From Pseudoalteromonas sp. MSK9-3 (GTDB lineage Bacteria > Pseudomonadota > Gammaproteobacteria > Enterobacterales > Alteromonadaceae), in contig NZ_MIET01000004.1 of assembly GCF_003590335.1 (NCBI RefSeq), positions 96,772-160,771 of the forward strand: a DNA stretch of 64,000 nucleotides, read 5' to 3'. A program made the translations under genes and the position numbers. Shown here piece by piece: positions 39,289-50,137 of this stretch. The notes under the pieces were generated by a model. The model saw nothing but the letters and a program-made list of their open reading frames with translations, was not told the origin of the DNA and made no database searches. Position 1 is the first letter of the stretch. Each line of letters starts with the position of its first letter.

Positions 39289-40134
39289 TTACTCAGGCCA
39301 CATTGCTAAAGTAACACGATCACAGCCTGACATATCTTTTATAGTAAGTATATTGGTATACGCCATTTGTGCAAAATACTGCTGCAATTTAATGGCTTGC
39401 TGATATCCATGCTCTATCAATAAATAACCGCCAGGTTTTAAATGCGCGCGCCCTTTATCAATAATATGTTTAATATCAGACATGCCCTCATCTGATGCTA
39501 CCAAAGCACTTAACGGCTCAAAGCGCACATCACCTTGTGATAAATGTTCATCATCTTCTTCAATATACGGGGGGTTGCTAACTATCAGATCAAAACACTG
39601 TCCAGCAACGGATTGATACCAATCACTTTGCTTAACAGTTACATTGTTAATAGCCAACTTTTCTTGGTTTCTTTGTGCAAGTGCCACCGCGTCAACTGAA
39701 AAGTCTAATGCTGTTACTTGCCAGTTAGGCATTTCAGATGCCAACGCCAACGCAATTGCCCCCGTACCTGTGCCCAAATCAAGCACACTGGCAGTATCAC
39801 CTAGTTCAAGGCTTAATGCATACTCAACCAAAGTCTCTGTGTCAGGTCTTGGGATCAAAGTGCTGTTGTTTACCTCAAGCGGTAAACTCCAAAACTCTCT
39901 TTCTTTGATGATATGCGCAATTGGCTCACCATTGACGCGTCGAGAAACACACGTTGTAAACTGCGTATATTGTTCATCTCGCAAGTGTGCATCGGGCCAA
40001 GCAAATAAATAACTGCGTGGTTTACTTAAGATATGAAGGAGTAAAACCTCAGCATCAAGCTTCGCCGAATCAGAGGTAGCAGAAAATTCAGAAGAGGCCC
40101 AAGCAATGGCTTGGGCAACAGTAAAAGAGCTCAC
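39289..40134 (-). CDS. prmC: release factor glutamine methyltransferase PrmC
   Basis: A 281-residue enzyme that methylates the GGQ glutamine of release factors. The SAM motif VLDLGTGTGAIALALA and the catalytic NPPY motif (VSNPPYIEEDD) are present. The start is GTG 40134, two bases after the prfA stop, so the two genes are translationally linked. Standard partner of prfA. Confidence 0.97.
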   Translation of the reverse strand: MSSFTVAQAIAWASSEFSATSDSAKLDAEVLLLHILSKPRSYLFAWPDAHLRDEQYTQFTTCVSRRVNGEPIAHIIKEREFWSLPLEVNNSTLIPRPDTETLVEYALSLELGDTASVLDLGTGTGAIALALASEMPNWQVTALDFSVDAVALAQRNQEKLAINNVTVKQSDWYQSVAGQCFDLIVSNPPYIEEDDEHLSQGDVRFEPLSALVASDEGMSDIKHIIDKGRAHLKPGGYLLIEHGYQQAIKLQQYFAQMAYTNILTIKDMSGCDRVTLAMWPE

Positions 40135-40136
40135 TG

Positions 40137-41222
40137 TTAATCATCACCCATCGCAGCAAGTAAATCTGCTTGGTGTTCTAATAAAAGAGGATCGACAATC
40201 GCGCCTAACTCACCCGCTACAATTTCATTCAAGCGATATAATGTCAGGTTAATACGGTGATCAGTAATACGACCCTGTGGGTAATTATACGTGCGAATGC
40301 GTTCAGAGCGATCTCCACTTCCCACTAAGTTACGGCGCTCAGATGCTTCTGCCGCTTGACGCTTCTCATCTTCCGCTTGTTGCAAGCGCGCGCCAAGTAC
40401 TGACATCGCCTTTGCCCGGTTTTTATGCTGAGAACGTTCATCTTGACATTCAACCACCACCCCTGTCGGAAGGTGAGTGATTCGAATTGCTGAGTCTGTT
40501 TTGTTAACGTGCTGACCACCGGCTCCTGAGGCACGGAAAGTATCAACTTTGAGATCAGCACTGTTTATTTGAATAGCTTCAGCTTCTGGTACTTCAGCCA
40601 TCACAGCAACGGTACATGCAGAGGTATGCACGCGACCTTGAGATTCTGTTTCTGGTACTCGTTGTACGCGGTGTGCACCAGACTCAAATTTCAATTTACC
40701 GTAAACACCGTCACCACTTATATTGGCAATGACTTCACGATATCCGCCATGCTCCCCTTCATTTACGCTGACAATTTCTATCTTCCATTTCTGTGTTTCT
40801 GCGTATCGGCTATACATACGGAACAAATCACCGGCAAAAATTGCCGCTTCATCACCACCCGTACCTGCACGGACTTCTAAAAACACATTATTATTGTCTT
40901 TAGGATCTTTAGGTAGCATGAGTACTTGCAGATCATCTTCTAATTGCACTATCGACGCTTTTGCTTCTTTGTATTCTTCTTGCGCCATTTCACGCATATC
41001 AGGATCAGAGTCCTTCAACATCTCTTCCGCCGTCGCAACATCATCTTGCGCCTGTTGGTATGATGCAAACGTCTTCACAACATCTTCTAGCTCAGAATAT
41101 TCTTTCGATAATGTTCTAAAACGATTTTGATCACTAATAATACTTGGATCACTCAGCATCGCTTGAACTTCTTCATAACGTTCTGCCAAGGTCTCTAACT
41201 TACGATATACAGACTCTTTCAT
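40137..41222 (-). CDS. prfA: peptide chain release factor 1
   Basis: A 361-residue RF1 that reads UAA and UAG. The GGQ motif ([13 protein letters not shown]) and the stop-codon reading domain are intact. The open frame extends to a TTG inside the hemA end, but ATG 41222 gives the standard [10 protein letters not shown] start and the E. coli length (360). It follows hemA by seven bases. Confidence 0.98.
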   Translation of the reverse strand: MKESVYRKLETLAERYEEVQAMLSDPSIISDQNRFRTLSKEYSELEDVVKTFASYQQAQDDVATAEEMLKDSDPDMREMAQEEYKEAKASIVQLEDDLQVLMLPKDPKDNNNVFLEVRAGTGGDEAAIFAGDLFRMYSRYAETQKWKIEIVSVNEGEHGGYREVIANISGDGVYGKLKFESGAHRVQRVPETESQGRVHTSACTVAVMAEVPEAEAIQINSADLKVDTFRASGAGGQHVNKTDSAIRITHLPTGVVVECQDERSQHKNRAKAMSVLGARLQQAEDEKRQAAEASERRNLVGSGDRSERIRTYNYPQGRITDHRINLTLYRLNEIVAGELGAIVDPLLLEHQADLLAAMGDD

Positions 41223-41229
41223 TAATTTA

Positions 41230-42486
41230 CTATTCCTGCTCAATTCCTAGTGTGTGTTTCAGCTGTGCCAATTGCTCTATATCGCCCTGCTTAGCCGCCT
41301 CTTGAATGGCACGCGTTGGCGCATGCGTTAAACGGTTAGTAAGCTTATTGGCCAACTCAAGCAAGACTTTTTCTGAAGACTTGCCCGATTGTAACTGATT
41401 GAGTGCTTTTTCAACCAGCTCGTTTTTAACATCTTGTGCATTTTTTCTATATTCACGGATCACATCCACTGACTGCAATGACCGCTGCCACTGAATAAAT
41501 TCGCGAGTCTTTTCTTCTATAATCTTTTGTGCTTGGCGCGCAGCTTGCTCTCGACTGGCCATGTTTTCACTGACAATCGTCTGTAAGTCATCTACCGAAT
41601 ACAAATATGCCGCATCTAACTCACCAACTTGGCTTTCAATGTCTCTAGGGACTGCAATATCAATCAATAACATGGGTTTATGCCGACGCTGCTTGAGCGC
41701 TTGCTCCACCACCCCTTTACCAATTATAGGTAGTGTACTGGCGGTAGAACTAATCACAATATCCGACTTATGCAACTCATTGGGGAGTTGTGCAAGTGAG
41801 ATAACTTCCCCTTCAATGTCTTCTGCAAGCCCTTGCGCACGCTCAATCGTCCTGTTAGCAACCGTGATAGATTTGGGGTGATGCTGATATAAATGTTTAG
41901 CAACCAGTTCTATGGTTTCACCTGCACCAATAAGCAGCACCCGTGTTTTGTCTAATTGACCATAAATATGCTTCGCCAAATTCACTGCGGCATACGCAAC
42001 CGAAACAGCGCTCGCGCCAATTTCAGTTTCCGTTCTCACCTGCTTTGCAACAGAAAAGGTTTTTTGGAACAATCGCTCAAATGTGGGCCTAATGCCGTTG
42101 TGATGCTTAGCGCTATTGTATGCTTGCTTTATTTGCCCCAATATTTGTGGCTCACCCAATACCAATGAATCGAGTCCACATGCCACTCTCATTAAATGAT
42201 TTATGGCATCATTATTATAGTGAATATAAATATTATCACTCAGCTGAGCTTCATCTATTTTATGAAACGATGCTAACCAACTGAGAAGCGCTTGGGAATT
42301 CTCACTCTCAAGGCTACAATAGACCTCGGTACGGTTGCAGGTCGAGACAATAACTGACTCTTTAAATTGCTCACTTTGCGCAAGTTGCGTTAACGCATCT
42401 GACAGTTGTTCTGGTGAAAACGCGACTTTTTCGCGTAATTCTACCGATGCGGTTTTGTGATTTATACCAAGTGCGATGATGGTCAT
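41230..42486 (-). CDS. hemA: glutamyl-tRNA reductase HemA
   Basis: A 418-residue enzyme that makes glutamate-1-semialdehyde, the first committed step of haem synthesis. The catalytic Cys50 lies in STCNRTE, the NADPH motif is [17 protein letters not shown], and a C-terminal dimerisation helix follows. The ATG at 42486 is only three bases from the divergent lolB frame limit, so the hemA and lolB promoters must overlap each other's 5' regions. Confidence 0.98.
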   Translation of the reverse strand: MTIIALGINHKTASVELREKVAFSPEQLSDALTQLAQSEQFKESVIVSTCNRTEVYCSLESENSQALLSWLASFHKIDEAQLSDNIYIHYNNDAINHLMRVACGLDSLVLGEPQILGQIKQAYNSAKHHNGIRPTFERLFQKTFSVAKQVRTETEIGASAVSVAYAAVNLAKHIYGQLDKTRVLLIGAGETIELVAKHLYQHHPKSITVANRTIERAQGLAEDIEGEVISLAQLPNELHKSDIVISSTASTLPIIGKGVVEQALKQRRHKPMLLIDIAVPRDIESQVGELDAAYLYSVDDLQTIVSENMASREQAARQAQKIIEEKTREFIQWQRSLQSVDVIREYRKNAQDVKNELVEKALNQLQSGKSSEKVLLELANKLTNRLTHAPTRAIQEAAKQGDIEQLAQLKHTLGIEQE

Positions 42487-42548
42487 AGATGCCAGTATTG
42501 CCCGAGCCCAGCTTTAAAGTGGGCGATTTTACCAAAAATCAATCGAAT

Positions 42549-43154
42549 ATGGAAAGTAAGGAACTTCATTTGACACAATTTCATTTGATTTTGCTCATGT
42601 TTTTTTTATTTATTAGTGGATGTGCGCAAAAAATATCACCCGTTAGCTCTGAAAACCCGCAATGGAAAACCCTATTGCAGGGACAAACTGCGTGGCATGC
42701 ACGAGGTAAACTGGCATTTATTAGCCCTCAAGAGCGTCAATCAGCCAATTTTAATTGGCAATTAAGCAATAATAAACAGCATCTCATTTTAACCAGTTTC
42801 ATCGGCACTCGGTTACTTGAATTAACTGAACACCAAAATCACAGCGAGCTTATTTATGATGGAACAACCTATAAAGATGATAATAGTAGTGCTTTAATCA
42901 AACGTCTAAGTGGGTTTACCTTACCAATGGGTCAAGCGCCTTACTGGCTAACAGCAACCGTAAAAAATGATTCAAATGAATATGACGCCCAACATCGTTT
43001 AACGGCAACAACATGGGTTGATCCTCAAGGCCAAGTTTGGCACGCAAAATATCAAAAATACAAATTATATGACCAAATGTGGCTCCCCACGCGAATGGAT
43101 CTGACACACAAAGACTTAACCGTAAAACTTCAGCTCAATGAATGGCAATTTTAA
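42549..43154 (+). CDS. lolB: outer-membrane lipoprotein receptor LolB
   Basis: A lipoprotein of about 201 residues that receives lipoproteins from LolA. Lipobox FISGC; the mature part has WHARGKLAFISPQERQSANFNW and the C-terminal typical strands. The frame opens at ATG 42489, but that would place 40 residues before the lipobox. ATG 42549 or, with an AAGGAA site, TTG 42570 gives a normal signal peptide. It is divergent from hemA and two bases upstream of ispE, as in E. coli. Confidence 0.93.
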   Translation: MESKELHLTQFHLILLMFFLFISGCAQKISPVSSENPQWKTLLQGQTAWHARGKLAFISPQERQSANFNWQLSNNKQHLILTSFIGTRLLELTEHQNHSELIYDGTTYKDDNSSALIKRLSGFTLPMGQAPYWLTATVKNDSNEYDAQHRLTATTWVDPQGQVWHAKYQKYKLYDQMWLPTRMDLTHKDLTVKLQLNEWQF

Positions 43155-43155
43155 A

Positions 43156-44001
43156 ATGACTTCCGTTTCTATTACAGCACCAGCTAAACTTAACCTTTTT
43201 CTGCATATTAATAATAAACGCGACGATGGGTATCACGAATTAGAAACCCTGTTTACCTTTTTAGATTTTGGTGACGAACTAACTTTTACACTAACGAATG
43301 ACAAAACCATCAGCCTTTGTGGTGATACGCATGGGATCCCCCAACACGACAATTTAATATATAAAGCCGCTTTAGCATTACAATCTTATAAAAAAGTACC
43401 TTTGGGCGTTAATATTAAATTAATTAAAAAGCTACCAATGGGCGGCGGAGTTGGAGGCGGTTCATCAGATGCAGCGACCACATTATTAACACTCAACACA
43501 CTGTGGAACTGTCAACTTACTATTGCTGAATTGGCAAATATAGGGGTAAAACTCGGGGCTGACGTTCCTGTATTTATCCATGGCAAAACCGCGGTAGCAC
43601 AAGGGATTGGTGAAAAATTAACACCTATAGAACTCCCTAAAAAGTGGTACTGTGTGGTGTTTCCAAATGTCCATATTAGTACTGCTGAAATATTTACTCA
43701 CCCTGATTTACCACGCAATACACCCAAACTATCCGAAGGCTGGAAATTAGCAGAAACGCAGAACGATTGTGAAGCTTTAGTCAAAAAGCTCAACAGCGAG
43801 GTTGAAAAGACCCTACTGTGGTTGCTAAAATACGGCCCGTCCAGAATGACGGGAACAGGGGCGTGCTGCTTTGTTGAACTTGATTCGCAAATAGCCGCAC
43901 AGCGTGTGCTCAATTCATTACCGTCATGCTGGCAAGGGTTTGTAGCCCCAAACACCGTGATTTCTCCTGCACATACGCAGTTGGAAGCGCGGTTAAAGTA
44001 G
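43156..44001 (+). CDS. ispE: 4-diphosphocytidyl-2-C-methyl-D-erythritol kinase IspE
   Basis: A GHMP kinase of about 281 residues in the MEP isoprenoid pathway. The substrate motif APAKLNLFLHI and the ATP loop LPMGGGVGGGSSDAA are clear. Start at ATG 43156, one base after the lolB stop; the frame's earlier ATG lies inside lolB. The operon continues to prs. Confidence 0.97.
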   Translation: MTSVSITAPAKLNLFLHINNKRDDGYHELETLFTFLDFGDELTFTLTNDKTISLCGDTHGIPQHDNLIYKAALALQSYKKVPLGVNIKLIKKLPMGGGVGGGSSDAATTLLTLNTLWNCQLTIAELANIGVKLGADVPVFIHGKTAVAQGIGEKLTPIELPKKWYCVVFPNVHISTAEIFTHPDLPRNTPKLSEGWKLAETQNDCEALVKKLNSEVEKTLLWLLKYGPSRMTGTGACCFVELDSQIAAQRVLNSLPSCWQGFVAPNTVISPAHTQLEARLK

Positions 44002-44082
44002 AAGTAAAATTGTTTAAGTTAGCCTGTTTTGACTCTGTCATTGCATGTTAGTCCAAAAATTCAGTGCCTGAGGAACCCTACC

Positions 44083-45030
44083 GTGCCTGACATGAAGCTC
44101 TTCGCTGGTAACGCAACACCTGAGTTAGCTCAAAAAGTTGCAAAACGTTTATTCATTGAATTAGGTGATGCTGTAGTTGGTCGTTTTAGTGACGGCGAGA
44201 TCAGTGTTCAAATCAATGAAAACGTACGCGGATCGGATGTTTTCATTATCCAGTCAACTTGTGCCCCTACTAACGATAACCTTATGGAACTTATCGTTAT
44301 GGTCGATGCTTTGCGTCGTGCCTCTGCAGGTCGTATTACAGCTGTGATCCCTTACTTTGGTTATGCCCGTCAAGACCGTCGTGTACGTTCTGCCCGTGTA
44401 CCAATTACTGCTAAGGTTGTTGCTGACTTCCTATCTAGCGTTGGTGTAGACCGTGTGTTAACGGTTGACCTTCACGCAGAACAAATCCAAGGATTCTTCG
44501 ACGTACCTGTCGACAATGTATTCGGTAGCCCAGTTTTACTTGATGACATGAAAGAACGTGAGTTCGATGATGTTGTTGTAGTATCTCCTGATATCGGTGG
44601 TGTTGTTCGTGCTCGTGCAATCGCTAAGTTATTAGACGACACAGACCTTGCAATCATTGATAAACGCCGCCCACAAGCAAACGTATCACAAGTAATGCAT
44701 ATTATTGGTGATGTAGCTGGTCGTGACTGTATTATTGTTGATGATATGATTGATACTGGCGGTACATTATGTAAAGCGGCTGAAGCACTAAAAGAACACG
44801 GTGCTAAGCGCGTCTTTGCTTATGCAACTCACCCCGTTCTTTCAGGTTCTGCAGCAGAGAATTTACGTAGCTCCGTCATTGACGAAGTGATTGTAACTGA
44901 CTCTATTCCTCTTTCAGATGAATTGCGTAGCCTAGATAATATTAAAGTACTCACCCTTGCAGATATGTTAGCCGAAACGATTCGCCGTATCAGTAATGAA
45001 GAGTCTATCTCAGCAATGTTCCAACACTAA
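44083..45030 (+). CDS. prs: ribose-phosphate pyrophosphokinase Prs
   Basis: A 315-residue enzyme making PRPP for nucleotide, His and Trp synthesis. Start at GTG 44083 ([11 protein letters not shown]), preceded by TGAGGA, gives the exact E. coli length; the upstream open frame is not homologous. The catalytic flag region (ARQDRR), the [10 protein letters not shown] loop and the PRPP loop [10 protein letters not shown] are present. A strong terminator follows. Confidence 0.98.
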   Translation: MPDMKLFAGNATPELAQKVAKRLFIELGDAVVGRFSDGEISVQINENVRGSDVFIIQSTCAPTNDNLMELIVMVDALRRASAGRITAVIPYFGYARQDRRVRSARVPITAKVVADFLSSVGVDRVLTVDLHAEQIQGFFDVPVDNVFGSPVLLDDMKEREFDDVVVVSPDIGGVVRARAIAKLLDDTDLAIIDKRRPQANVSQVMHIIGDVAGRDCIIVDDMIDTGGTLCKAAEALKEHGAKRVFAYATHPVLSGSAAENLRSSVIDEVIVTDSIPLSDELRSLDNIKVLTLADMLAETIRRISNEESISAMFQH

Positions 45031-45060
45031 TTAACCGTGTGACACAGTGTATTTGAGAAC

Positions 45061-45088
45061 AAAAAGCACCCTAGGGGGTGCTTTTTTT
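45061..45088 (+). terminator. intrinsic terminator after prs
   Basis: AAAAAGCACCC pairs with GGGTGCTTTTT around TAGG, followed by further T residues. It separates the lolB-ispE-prs transcript from rplY. Confidence 0.92.
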
Positions 45089-45205
45089 GTATCTATAGTT
45101 TTATTTGCGCTATGGCAATGGTATAGTAGCGCGCCTTTTTTAGGTAGTTGAGGTACTTGGTCGCGAGTATCTTAAAACATTAATCAAATTATTTTTGGAG
45201 ACATC

Positions 45206-45817
45206 ATGTCTAACGAATTATACACATTGAATGCCGAAGTACGTGCTGACCTAGGTACGGGTGCGAGCCGCCGTCTACGTCATGCAGACAAAGTTCCAGC
45301 TATCCTTTACGGTGCAGATAAAGAAGCGCTAGCGCTTACTCTTGAGCACAACAAAGTGATCAAAGCACAAGAAGATGAAGGTTTCTACAGCCACATCCTT
45401 ACGCTTAACATCGCTGGTGAGTCTGTTGAAGCAATTCTTAAAGACATTCAACGTCACCCATTTAAGCCTAAAGTAATGCACATGGATTTCCAGCGTGTTG
45501 ATGCTTCTCACAAACTTCACACTAAAGTTCCTGTACACTTCCTAAACGAAGAAGCTGCAACTAAAGGTGGAAACACAGTTGCACACCAAGTAACTGAAAT
45601 CGAAATCACATGTCTTCCAGCCGCACTACCTGAGTTCATCGAAATCGATGTAGCTGCACTAGAAGTTGGTGTTACTCTTCACCTTTCAGACGTAACTCTT
45701 CCAGCTGGTGTAACTTCAGTTGAGCTAGCTAAAGGTGCAGGTCACGACCAAGCGGTTGTAACTCTAAATGCTCCTAAAGGCGCTGCTTCTGAAGAAGCTG
45801 AAGAAGCTGCTGAATAA
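45206..45817 (+). CDS. rplY: 50S ribosomal protein L25 (long, CTC/TL5 type)
   Basis: A 203-residue 5S rRNA-binding protein with the L25 domain (1-95, [21 protein letters not shown]) and the extra C-terminal beta domain found in CTC/TL5 proteins ([20 protein letters not shown]), unlike the 94-residue E. coli L25. The acidic tail ends [12 protein letters not shown] lies before ATG. Codon use looks strongly biased, as expected for a highly expressed gene. TATAGT at 45122-45127 with a GC-rich discriminator may be its promoter -10. Confidence 0.96.
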   Translation: MSNELYTLNAEVRADLGTGASRRLRHADKVPAILYGADKEALALTLEHNKVIKAQEDEGFYSHILTLNIAGESVEAILKDIQRHPFKPKVMHMDFQRVDASHKLHTKVPVHFLNEEAATKGGNTVAHQVTEIEITCLPAALPEFIEIDVAALEVGVTLHLSDVTLPAGVTSVELAKGAGHDQAVVTLNAPKGAASEEAEEAAE

Positions 45818-45835
45818 TTCAAAGGTGTCAGCACC

Positions 45836-46420
45836 TTGAATAATATTCAAATGCTAGTGGGCCTGGCTAATCCAGGCCCCGAATATCAAAATACACGTCA
45901 CAATGCTGGTGCATGGTTCATCGAAGAACTGGCCAGACGCTATAATTGCCAACTCAAACCTGATGCCAAACACCACGGCTTAACAGGCAAAGTACTCATA
46001 AACAATCAAGAATTTAAGCTACTAATCCCCACTACTTTTATGAATTTAAGTGGTAAATCTGTCAGCAGCTTAGCGAATTTTTATAAAATTCCCGTTGAGA
46101 ATATACTCGTTGCACATGATGAAATGGATTTAGACCCAGGCGTTGCCAAATTAAAGAAAGGCGGCGGACATGGCGGGCATAATGGACTTAAAGACATTAT
46201 CGCCAAAATGGCTAACAATAAAGACTTTATGCGACTTCGTGTTGGTATCGGTCATCCTGGACACAGAGATAAAGTGACAGGCTGGGTGTTAGGAAAAGCA
46301 CCTCAAGCGGATCAAGAAGTTATTGATGCAGCTGTTGATGAAGCTGTACGTTGTATGGAAATATTAGCGAAAGATGGTGTGCTAAAAGCACAAAACAGAC
46401 TACATTCATTTAAGCCGTAA
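45836..46420 (+). CDS. pth: peptidyl-tRNA hydrolase
   Basis: A 194-residue enzyme that frees tRNA from stalled peptidyl-tRNA. The motif [18 protein letters not shown] carries the catalytic His22, and [10 protein letters not shown] plus [13 protein letters not shown] are conserved. The start is read as TTG 45836 with AAAGGTG upstream; ATG 45851 would cut into the first strand. It lies 18 bp after rplY and 49 bp before ychF. Confidence 0.97.
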   Translation: MNNIQMLVGLANPGPEYQNTRHNAGAWFIEELARRYNCQLKPDAKHHGLTGKVLINNQEFKLLIPTTFMNLSGKSVSSLANFYKIPVENILVAHDEMDLDPGVAKLKKGGGHGGHNGLKDIIAKMANNKDFMRLRVGIGHPGHRDKVTGWVLGKAPQADQEVIDAAVDEAVRCMEILAKDGVLKAQNRLHSFKP

Positions 46421-46469
46421 ATAACGACACGTTATTGCGGTTTTTTGAGTAACATAAAGGTTCAAAACT

Positions 46470-47561
46470 ATGGGTTTTAAATGTGGCATTGTCGGTTTAC
46501 CTAATGTGGGTAAATCAACCTTATTTAATGCATTAACCAAAGCCGGCATTGAAGCCGCTAACTTTCCATTTTGTACAATCGAGCCAAACACTGGTGTAGT
46601 ACCAGTGCCTGACGCTCGTTTAGACCAACTTGCTGAAATTGTTAATCCACAGCGTATTATCCCAACTTCAATGGAGTTTGTAGATATTGCTGGGTTGGTT
46701 AAAGGCGCATCAAAAGGTGAAGGCTTAGGTAACCAATTCTTAGCTAATATTCGTGAAACAGATGCAATAGGCCATGTTGTCCGTTGTTTTGAAGATGAAA
46801 ATATCGTTCACGTATCAGGTACCATTGACCCAGCTGACGATATTGATGTGATCAATACCGAGTTAGTACTTGCTGATATGGATGCGGCTGATCGCGCAGC
46901 ACAGCGCAATGCAAAAAAAGCCAAAGGTGGCGATAAAGATGCAAAATATCAAAATGATGTTTTGGTCAAAGTAAAAGCACACCTTGATGAAGGTTTAACG
47001 TTGCGCTCATTAGAGCTAACCAAAGAAGAAAAAGATGCAATAAAAAGCATTAACTTCCTAACGATTAAACCAACCATGTATATTGCCAATGTGACTGAAG
47101 ATGGTTTTGAAAATAACCCATTCTTAGACAAAGTACGTGAAATAGCAGCAGCAGAAGATGCAGTCGTTATTCCAGTATGTGCGGCAATTGAGTCTGAGCT
47201 TTCTGAACTAGAAGAAGATGACAAACGTGAATTTATGGAAGATCTTGGTCTAGAAGAACCAGGACTTAACCTTGTGATCCGCGGTGGCTATGAACTTCTT
47301 AAGTTGCAAACTTACTTTACTGCTGGTGTAAAAGAAGTCCGTGCTTGGACCATTCCTGTTGGGGCAACAGCACCACAAGCCGCTGGTAAAATTCATACTG
47401 ACTTTGAGCGAGGCTTTATCCGTGCTCAAACCATCGCATTTAATGATTACATTGAGTTTCGCGGTGAAAGTGGCTCTAAAGATGCAGGTAAAATGCGTCA
47501 AGAAGGTAAAGATTACATCGTTAAAGATGGCGATGTCTTAAACTTCTTATTCAATGTTTAA
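46470..47561 (+). CDS. ychF: redox-regulated ATPase YchF
   Basis: A 363-residue Obg-family P-loop protein that prefers ATP. The G1 motif is [10 protein letters not shown]3 is [14 protein letters not shown]; a C-terminal TGS domain ends the chain ([12 protein letters not shown]). It binds ribosomes and negatively affects oxidative stress responses in E. coli. It follows pth, a widely conserved pairing. ATG 46470 follows AAAGG. Confidence 0.97.
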   Translation: MGFKCGIVGLPNVGKSTLFNALTKAGIEAANFPFCTIEPNTGVVPVPDARLDQLAEIVNPQRIIPTSMEFVDIAGLVKGASKGEGLGNQFLANIRETDAIGHVVRCFEDENIVHVSGTIDPADDIDVINTELVLADMDAADRAAQRNAKKAKGGDKDAKYQNDVLVKVKAHLDEGLTLRSLELTKEEKDAIKSINFLTIKPTMYIANVTEDGFENNPFLDKVREIAAAEDAVVIPVCAAIESELSELEEDDKREFMEDLGLEEPGLNLVIRGGYELLKLQTYFTAGVKEVRAWTIPVGATAPQAAGKIHTDFERGFIRAQTIAFNDYIEFRGESGSKDAGKMRQEGKDYIVKDGDVLNFLFNV

Positions 47562-47582
47562 TTAAGCATTGAATCTGACTAT

Positions 47583-47614
47583 AAAGGGCCAACTAGGGCC
47601 CTTTTTGCTTTTTT
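47583..47614 (+). terminator. intrinsic terminator after ychF
   Basis: AAAGGGCC pairs with GGCCCTTT around a six-base loop, followed by TTGCTTTTTT. It closes the rplY-pth-ychF transcript. Confidence 0.88.
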
Positions 47615-48116
47615 AATCGCAATACAGCAACACTATACTGTAAAAAATCTTCTGTTCGATAGCACACCTAACCAACTAGGTTACATTAATTATCAGATAG
47701 CACTATCAACCAGCACCTCAGTAACCCGACAAAACTTCTTCATGGCGTTACTTATTCAATAAGCATTATTTTTTCACATAAATAACACCTAATTTAGACC
47801 ACGCGAGTGACCAATAACACAATGCAACTGCAGCGAGCATAAAGAAATTCGATAGAAAGCCGTCTAAAACAAGCAACGCTCGAACTCGCCTAATCTGCGA
47901 CTTTAAGCAGTTTGATTGCTTTATGCACATTATTTTACCATTTCACCGATATTGATGACTTCCCTAGTAAAACTAGTCATCACAGTATTTTTCGCCAAAT
48001 ATAGATATACACACACTATTTGTATAAAATCTCTCCTGTGACTTGTGTTTATTGGGCTAATTCGTTTATTTAATCTGCAAACAAACCTCTGACAGCGATT
48101 TTTTGCAAAAAAGGTG
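47615..48116. other. about 500 bp without a supported gene
   Basis: AT-rich sequence between the ychF terminator and the tRNA promoter. Short frames exist but have no ribosome site or recognisable protein signature. It may be the remains of older DNA at the tRNA cluster. Confidence 0.5.
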
Positions 48117-48145
48117 TTGACGACTTTAGGCCATATCAGCATAAT
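48117..48145 (+). promoter_or_regulatory. sigma70 promoter of the tRNA-Gln/Leu operon
   Basis: TTGACG (48117-48122) and CATAAT (48140-48145) are spaced by 17 bases. A tRNA 3'-end fragment starts only six bases after the -10, so the original first tRNA and leader were largely deleted while the promoter was kept. Confidence 0.75.
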
Positions 48146-48150
48146 ACGCC

Positions 48151-48171
48151 CAAGTCTCTCCCTCCGCACCA
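48151..48171 (+). pseudogene. 3' fragment of tRNA-Leu
   Basis: Twenty-one bases identical to the 3' end of tRNA-Leu (48512-48532), including CCA, directly after the promoter. The rest of this tRNA is missing, so this is the scar of a deleted leucine tRNA. Confidence 0.75.
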
Positions 48172-48205
48172 TCTTTTAGATGTAAAATAAGAAAGTAATT
48201 ATTGT

Positions 48206-48285
48206 TGGAATATCGCTAAGCGGTAAGGACTGAAGCAGAGGTTTTGATACTCTCTATTCTTCCCCAGATTAAATTCACTGGTTCA
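48206..48285 (+). pseudogene. degenerate tRNA-Gln
   Basis: Begins with TGGAATATCGCTAAGCGGTA, nearly identical to the intact tRNA-Gln 106 bp downstream, and keeps a TTTTGAT anticodon loop. The anticodon stem is mismatched and the 3' half no longer folds into a T arm and acceptor strand. The 15 bases before each copy are also identical, showing a tandem duplication followed by decay. Confidence 0.7.
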
Positions 48286-48311
48286 ACGATTGAATTGAAA
48301 GTAATTATTGT

Positions 48312-48386
48312 TGGAATATCGCCAAGCGGTAAGGCAGCAGGTTTTGATCCTGCCATTCCCAGGTTCAAATCCTGGTATTCCAGCCA
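48312..48386 (+). tRNA. tRNA-Gln (UUG)
   Basis: A 75-nt cloverleaf: acceptor TGGAATA/TATTCCA, anticodon loop TTTTGAT giving UUG, T arm CCAGGTTCAAATCCTGG, CCA encoded. The corresponding E. coli cluster (metT-leuW-glnU...) also lies beside ubiF. Confidence 0.96.
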
Positions 48387-48447
48387 CTTTCTCATCATTG
48401 ATGAAAGTGCATTATAATCCTATAGCTGGTAGCTTAACTACTCACCT

Positions 48448-48532
<85 letters not shown>

Positions 48533-48662
48533 TTTATACTTCTTAAAGTTAACTTCCCTCTCGACATACATTAATATACACCATTTATTTAACTACCTTT
48601 CCTTCCATTATTTATTTTCCTTTGTGATCATTACTCGACAAGCACTACTGTTCTCTTACCCA

Positions 48663-48685
48663 TAAAAAACGGACCAAAGCCCGTT
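48663..48685 (-). terminator. terminator after ubiF
   Basis: On the minus strand AACGG pairs with CCGTT, followed by TTTTT. It lies about 35 bp past the ubiF stop. Confidence 0.6.
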
Positions 48686-48720
48686 ATTAATTCATTCGAC
48701 ATGCTTTTACTAAAATGACG

Positions 48721-49884
48721 TTAAAAAACACCGCCCATCGCATGCTTTAATACTTGCGCCTTCAGAGGCCCAGCATTATTTGCCAGCTTTAAAGCACTGT
48801 TTCGTAATAGTTTTAAAGGTGCTACCTCATTCGAAAAGCCAAAGTAACACGCATCCATCATGCTCATCATTGCTAAATTATCTTTTCGTCGTGCTTTTTC
48901 ATACGCTTTTAATAAGCTAAACGCACCTAAATCAGGCTGATTCTCTGAGCAATGTGCTAATGCAGCCACATCTTTAAACCCTAAGTTAACTCCCTGCCCT
49001 GCTAATGGGTTAATTGTGTGCGCTGCATCACCAATTAGCACCACTCGCCCTTTACTGTAATTATTAGCATGCTGGCGAGTCAGCGGAAATACCGCTTTTT
49101 CACAGACACTGAAGTCACCTGGTAACTCAAAAAAATACGCTTCAATTTGCGCTTTAAGTTGAGCGTTGCTCATTTTTGCCAACGAGGCTAATGTGTCACT
49201 GTCTTGATACCAAATTAAATTTGCATAAGGTGCTTGCATAGGTAAAAACGCAATGGGGCCTGATGGCTTAAATTGTTGCCACGTTTTTATTTGTTGTTCG
49301 GCATCTAGCTTTATTAATATCCCCATACAACTTTGTTGATACTGCCAGCCGGTAGTGCCAATATTGACCAATTGACGCACCTGAGAACGCCCACCATCGG
49401 CCGCAATTAATAAATCTGCGGTATAGCTTTTATCACCATAATGTAAAACCACATCCTCTACGCCGTGTTCTATCTCTGTTGGCTGGCTGGTTACCCGCTC
49501 TACACGAATATGCCATTTTTCAAATTGACGCCATAAACTGGCTTGCACCAAGCTATTTTCAATTAAGTGACCTAAGTGGCTCTCTCCCATATCTGCACAA
49601 TCAAATAGCAGTCGATTTGAGGGTTGTTCATATGCTTCAAGTTGTTGGTAAGGCGCTATTCTGCCCTCGCGTAACAGTGGCATAGCGCCAAGTTCATCTA
49701 GCAAAGTTTCTGAGAAACGATTAATGGCTGAGATACGAATATCTACGTTCTCACTGTCAAGCACACTATCAGGCGTTATGGGCTGATGTTCTAAAACCGT
49801 CACATTCGCCCCTTGCATTGCTAATTTCACCGCAGCTGCAGCGCCGACCATGCCACCACCAACAATCACAACCTTGTTTTTCAT
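48721..49884 (-). CDS. ubiF: ubiquinone biosynthesis FAD-dependent hydroxylase, UbiF-like
   Basis: A flavoprotein monooxygenase of about 387 residues of the UbiH/UbiF/VisC family. The FAD motif VVIVGGGMVGAAAAVKLA, the DG motif (LLIAADGGRSQVRQ) and GDAAHTINPLAGQGVNLGFKD are present. The name UbiF (C6 hydroxylation) rests on synteny with the tRNA Gln/Leu cluster on one side and divergent miaB on the other, as in E. coli; a UbiH-type paralog cannot be fully excluded. ATG 49884 with AAAGG upstream is preferred to the TTG at 49902. Confidence 0.88.
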   Translation of the reverse strand: MKNKVVIVGGGMVGAAAAVKLAMQGANVTVLEHQPITPDSVLDSENVDIRISAINRFSETLLDELGAMPLLREGRIAPYQQLEAYEQPSNRLLFDCADMGESHLGHLIENSLVQASLWRQFEKWHIRVERVTSQPTEIEHGVEDVVLHYGDKSYTADLLIAADGGRSQVRQLVNIGTTGWQYQQSCMGILIKLDAEQQIKTWQQFKPSGPIAFLPMQAPYANLIWYQDSDTLASLAKMSNAQLKAQIEAYFFELPGDFSVCEKAVFPLTRQHANNYSKGRVVLIGDAAHTINPLAGQGVNLGFKDVAALAHCSENQPDLGAFSLLKAYEKARRKDNLAMMSMMDACYFGFSNEVAPLKLLRNSALKLANNAGPLKAQVLKHAMGGVF

Positions 49885-50137
49885 GCCTTTTGCCTTAATC
49901 AAATGAATGCCGTTAAATTGTATCGTAACTTATGCGGTTTTGTCCGTTTGTAATGCAGGAAATACGCTTATGTTTGATCCCAATTTCTAAAGTTAAAAAC
50001 TATACTTGGCTAGTTACGCTAGGTCATATAAAATACGCGTCCTTTAAGCTTTGTGGTTACGAAACACTGATCGCTTTGCAAACGTCAAATTGCGCGCTAT
50101 GTGCTGAAGTCCGAATTGAATACGAGGCAATATTTCA

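Noticed and set aside
47930..48172. 80-codon minus-strand frame upstream of the tRNA cluster
   Set aside because: Runs through the tRNA promoter and tRNA-Leu fragment on the opposite strand, so it is not a plausible gene.
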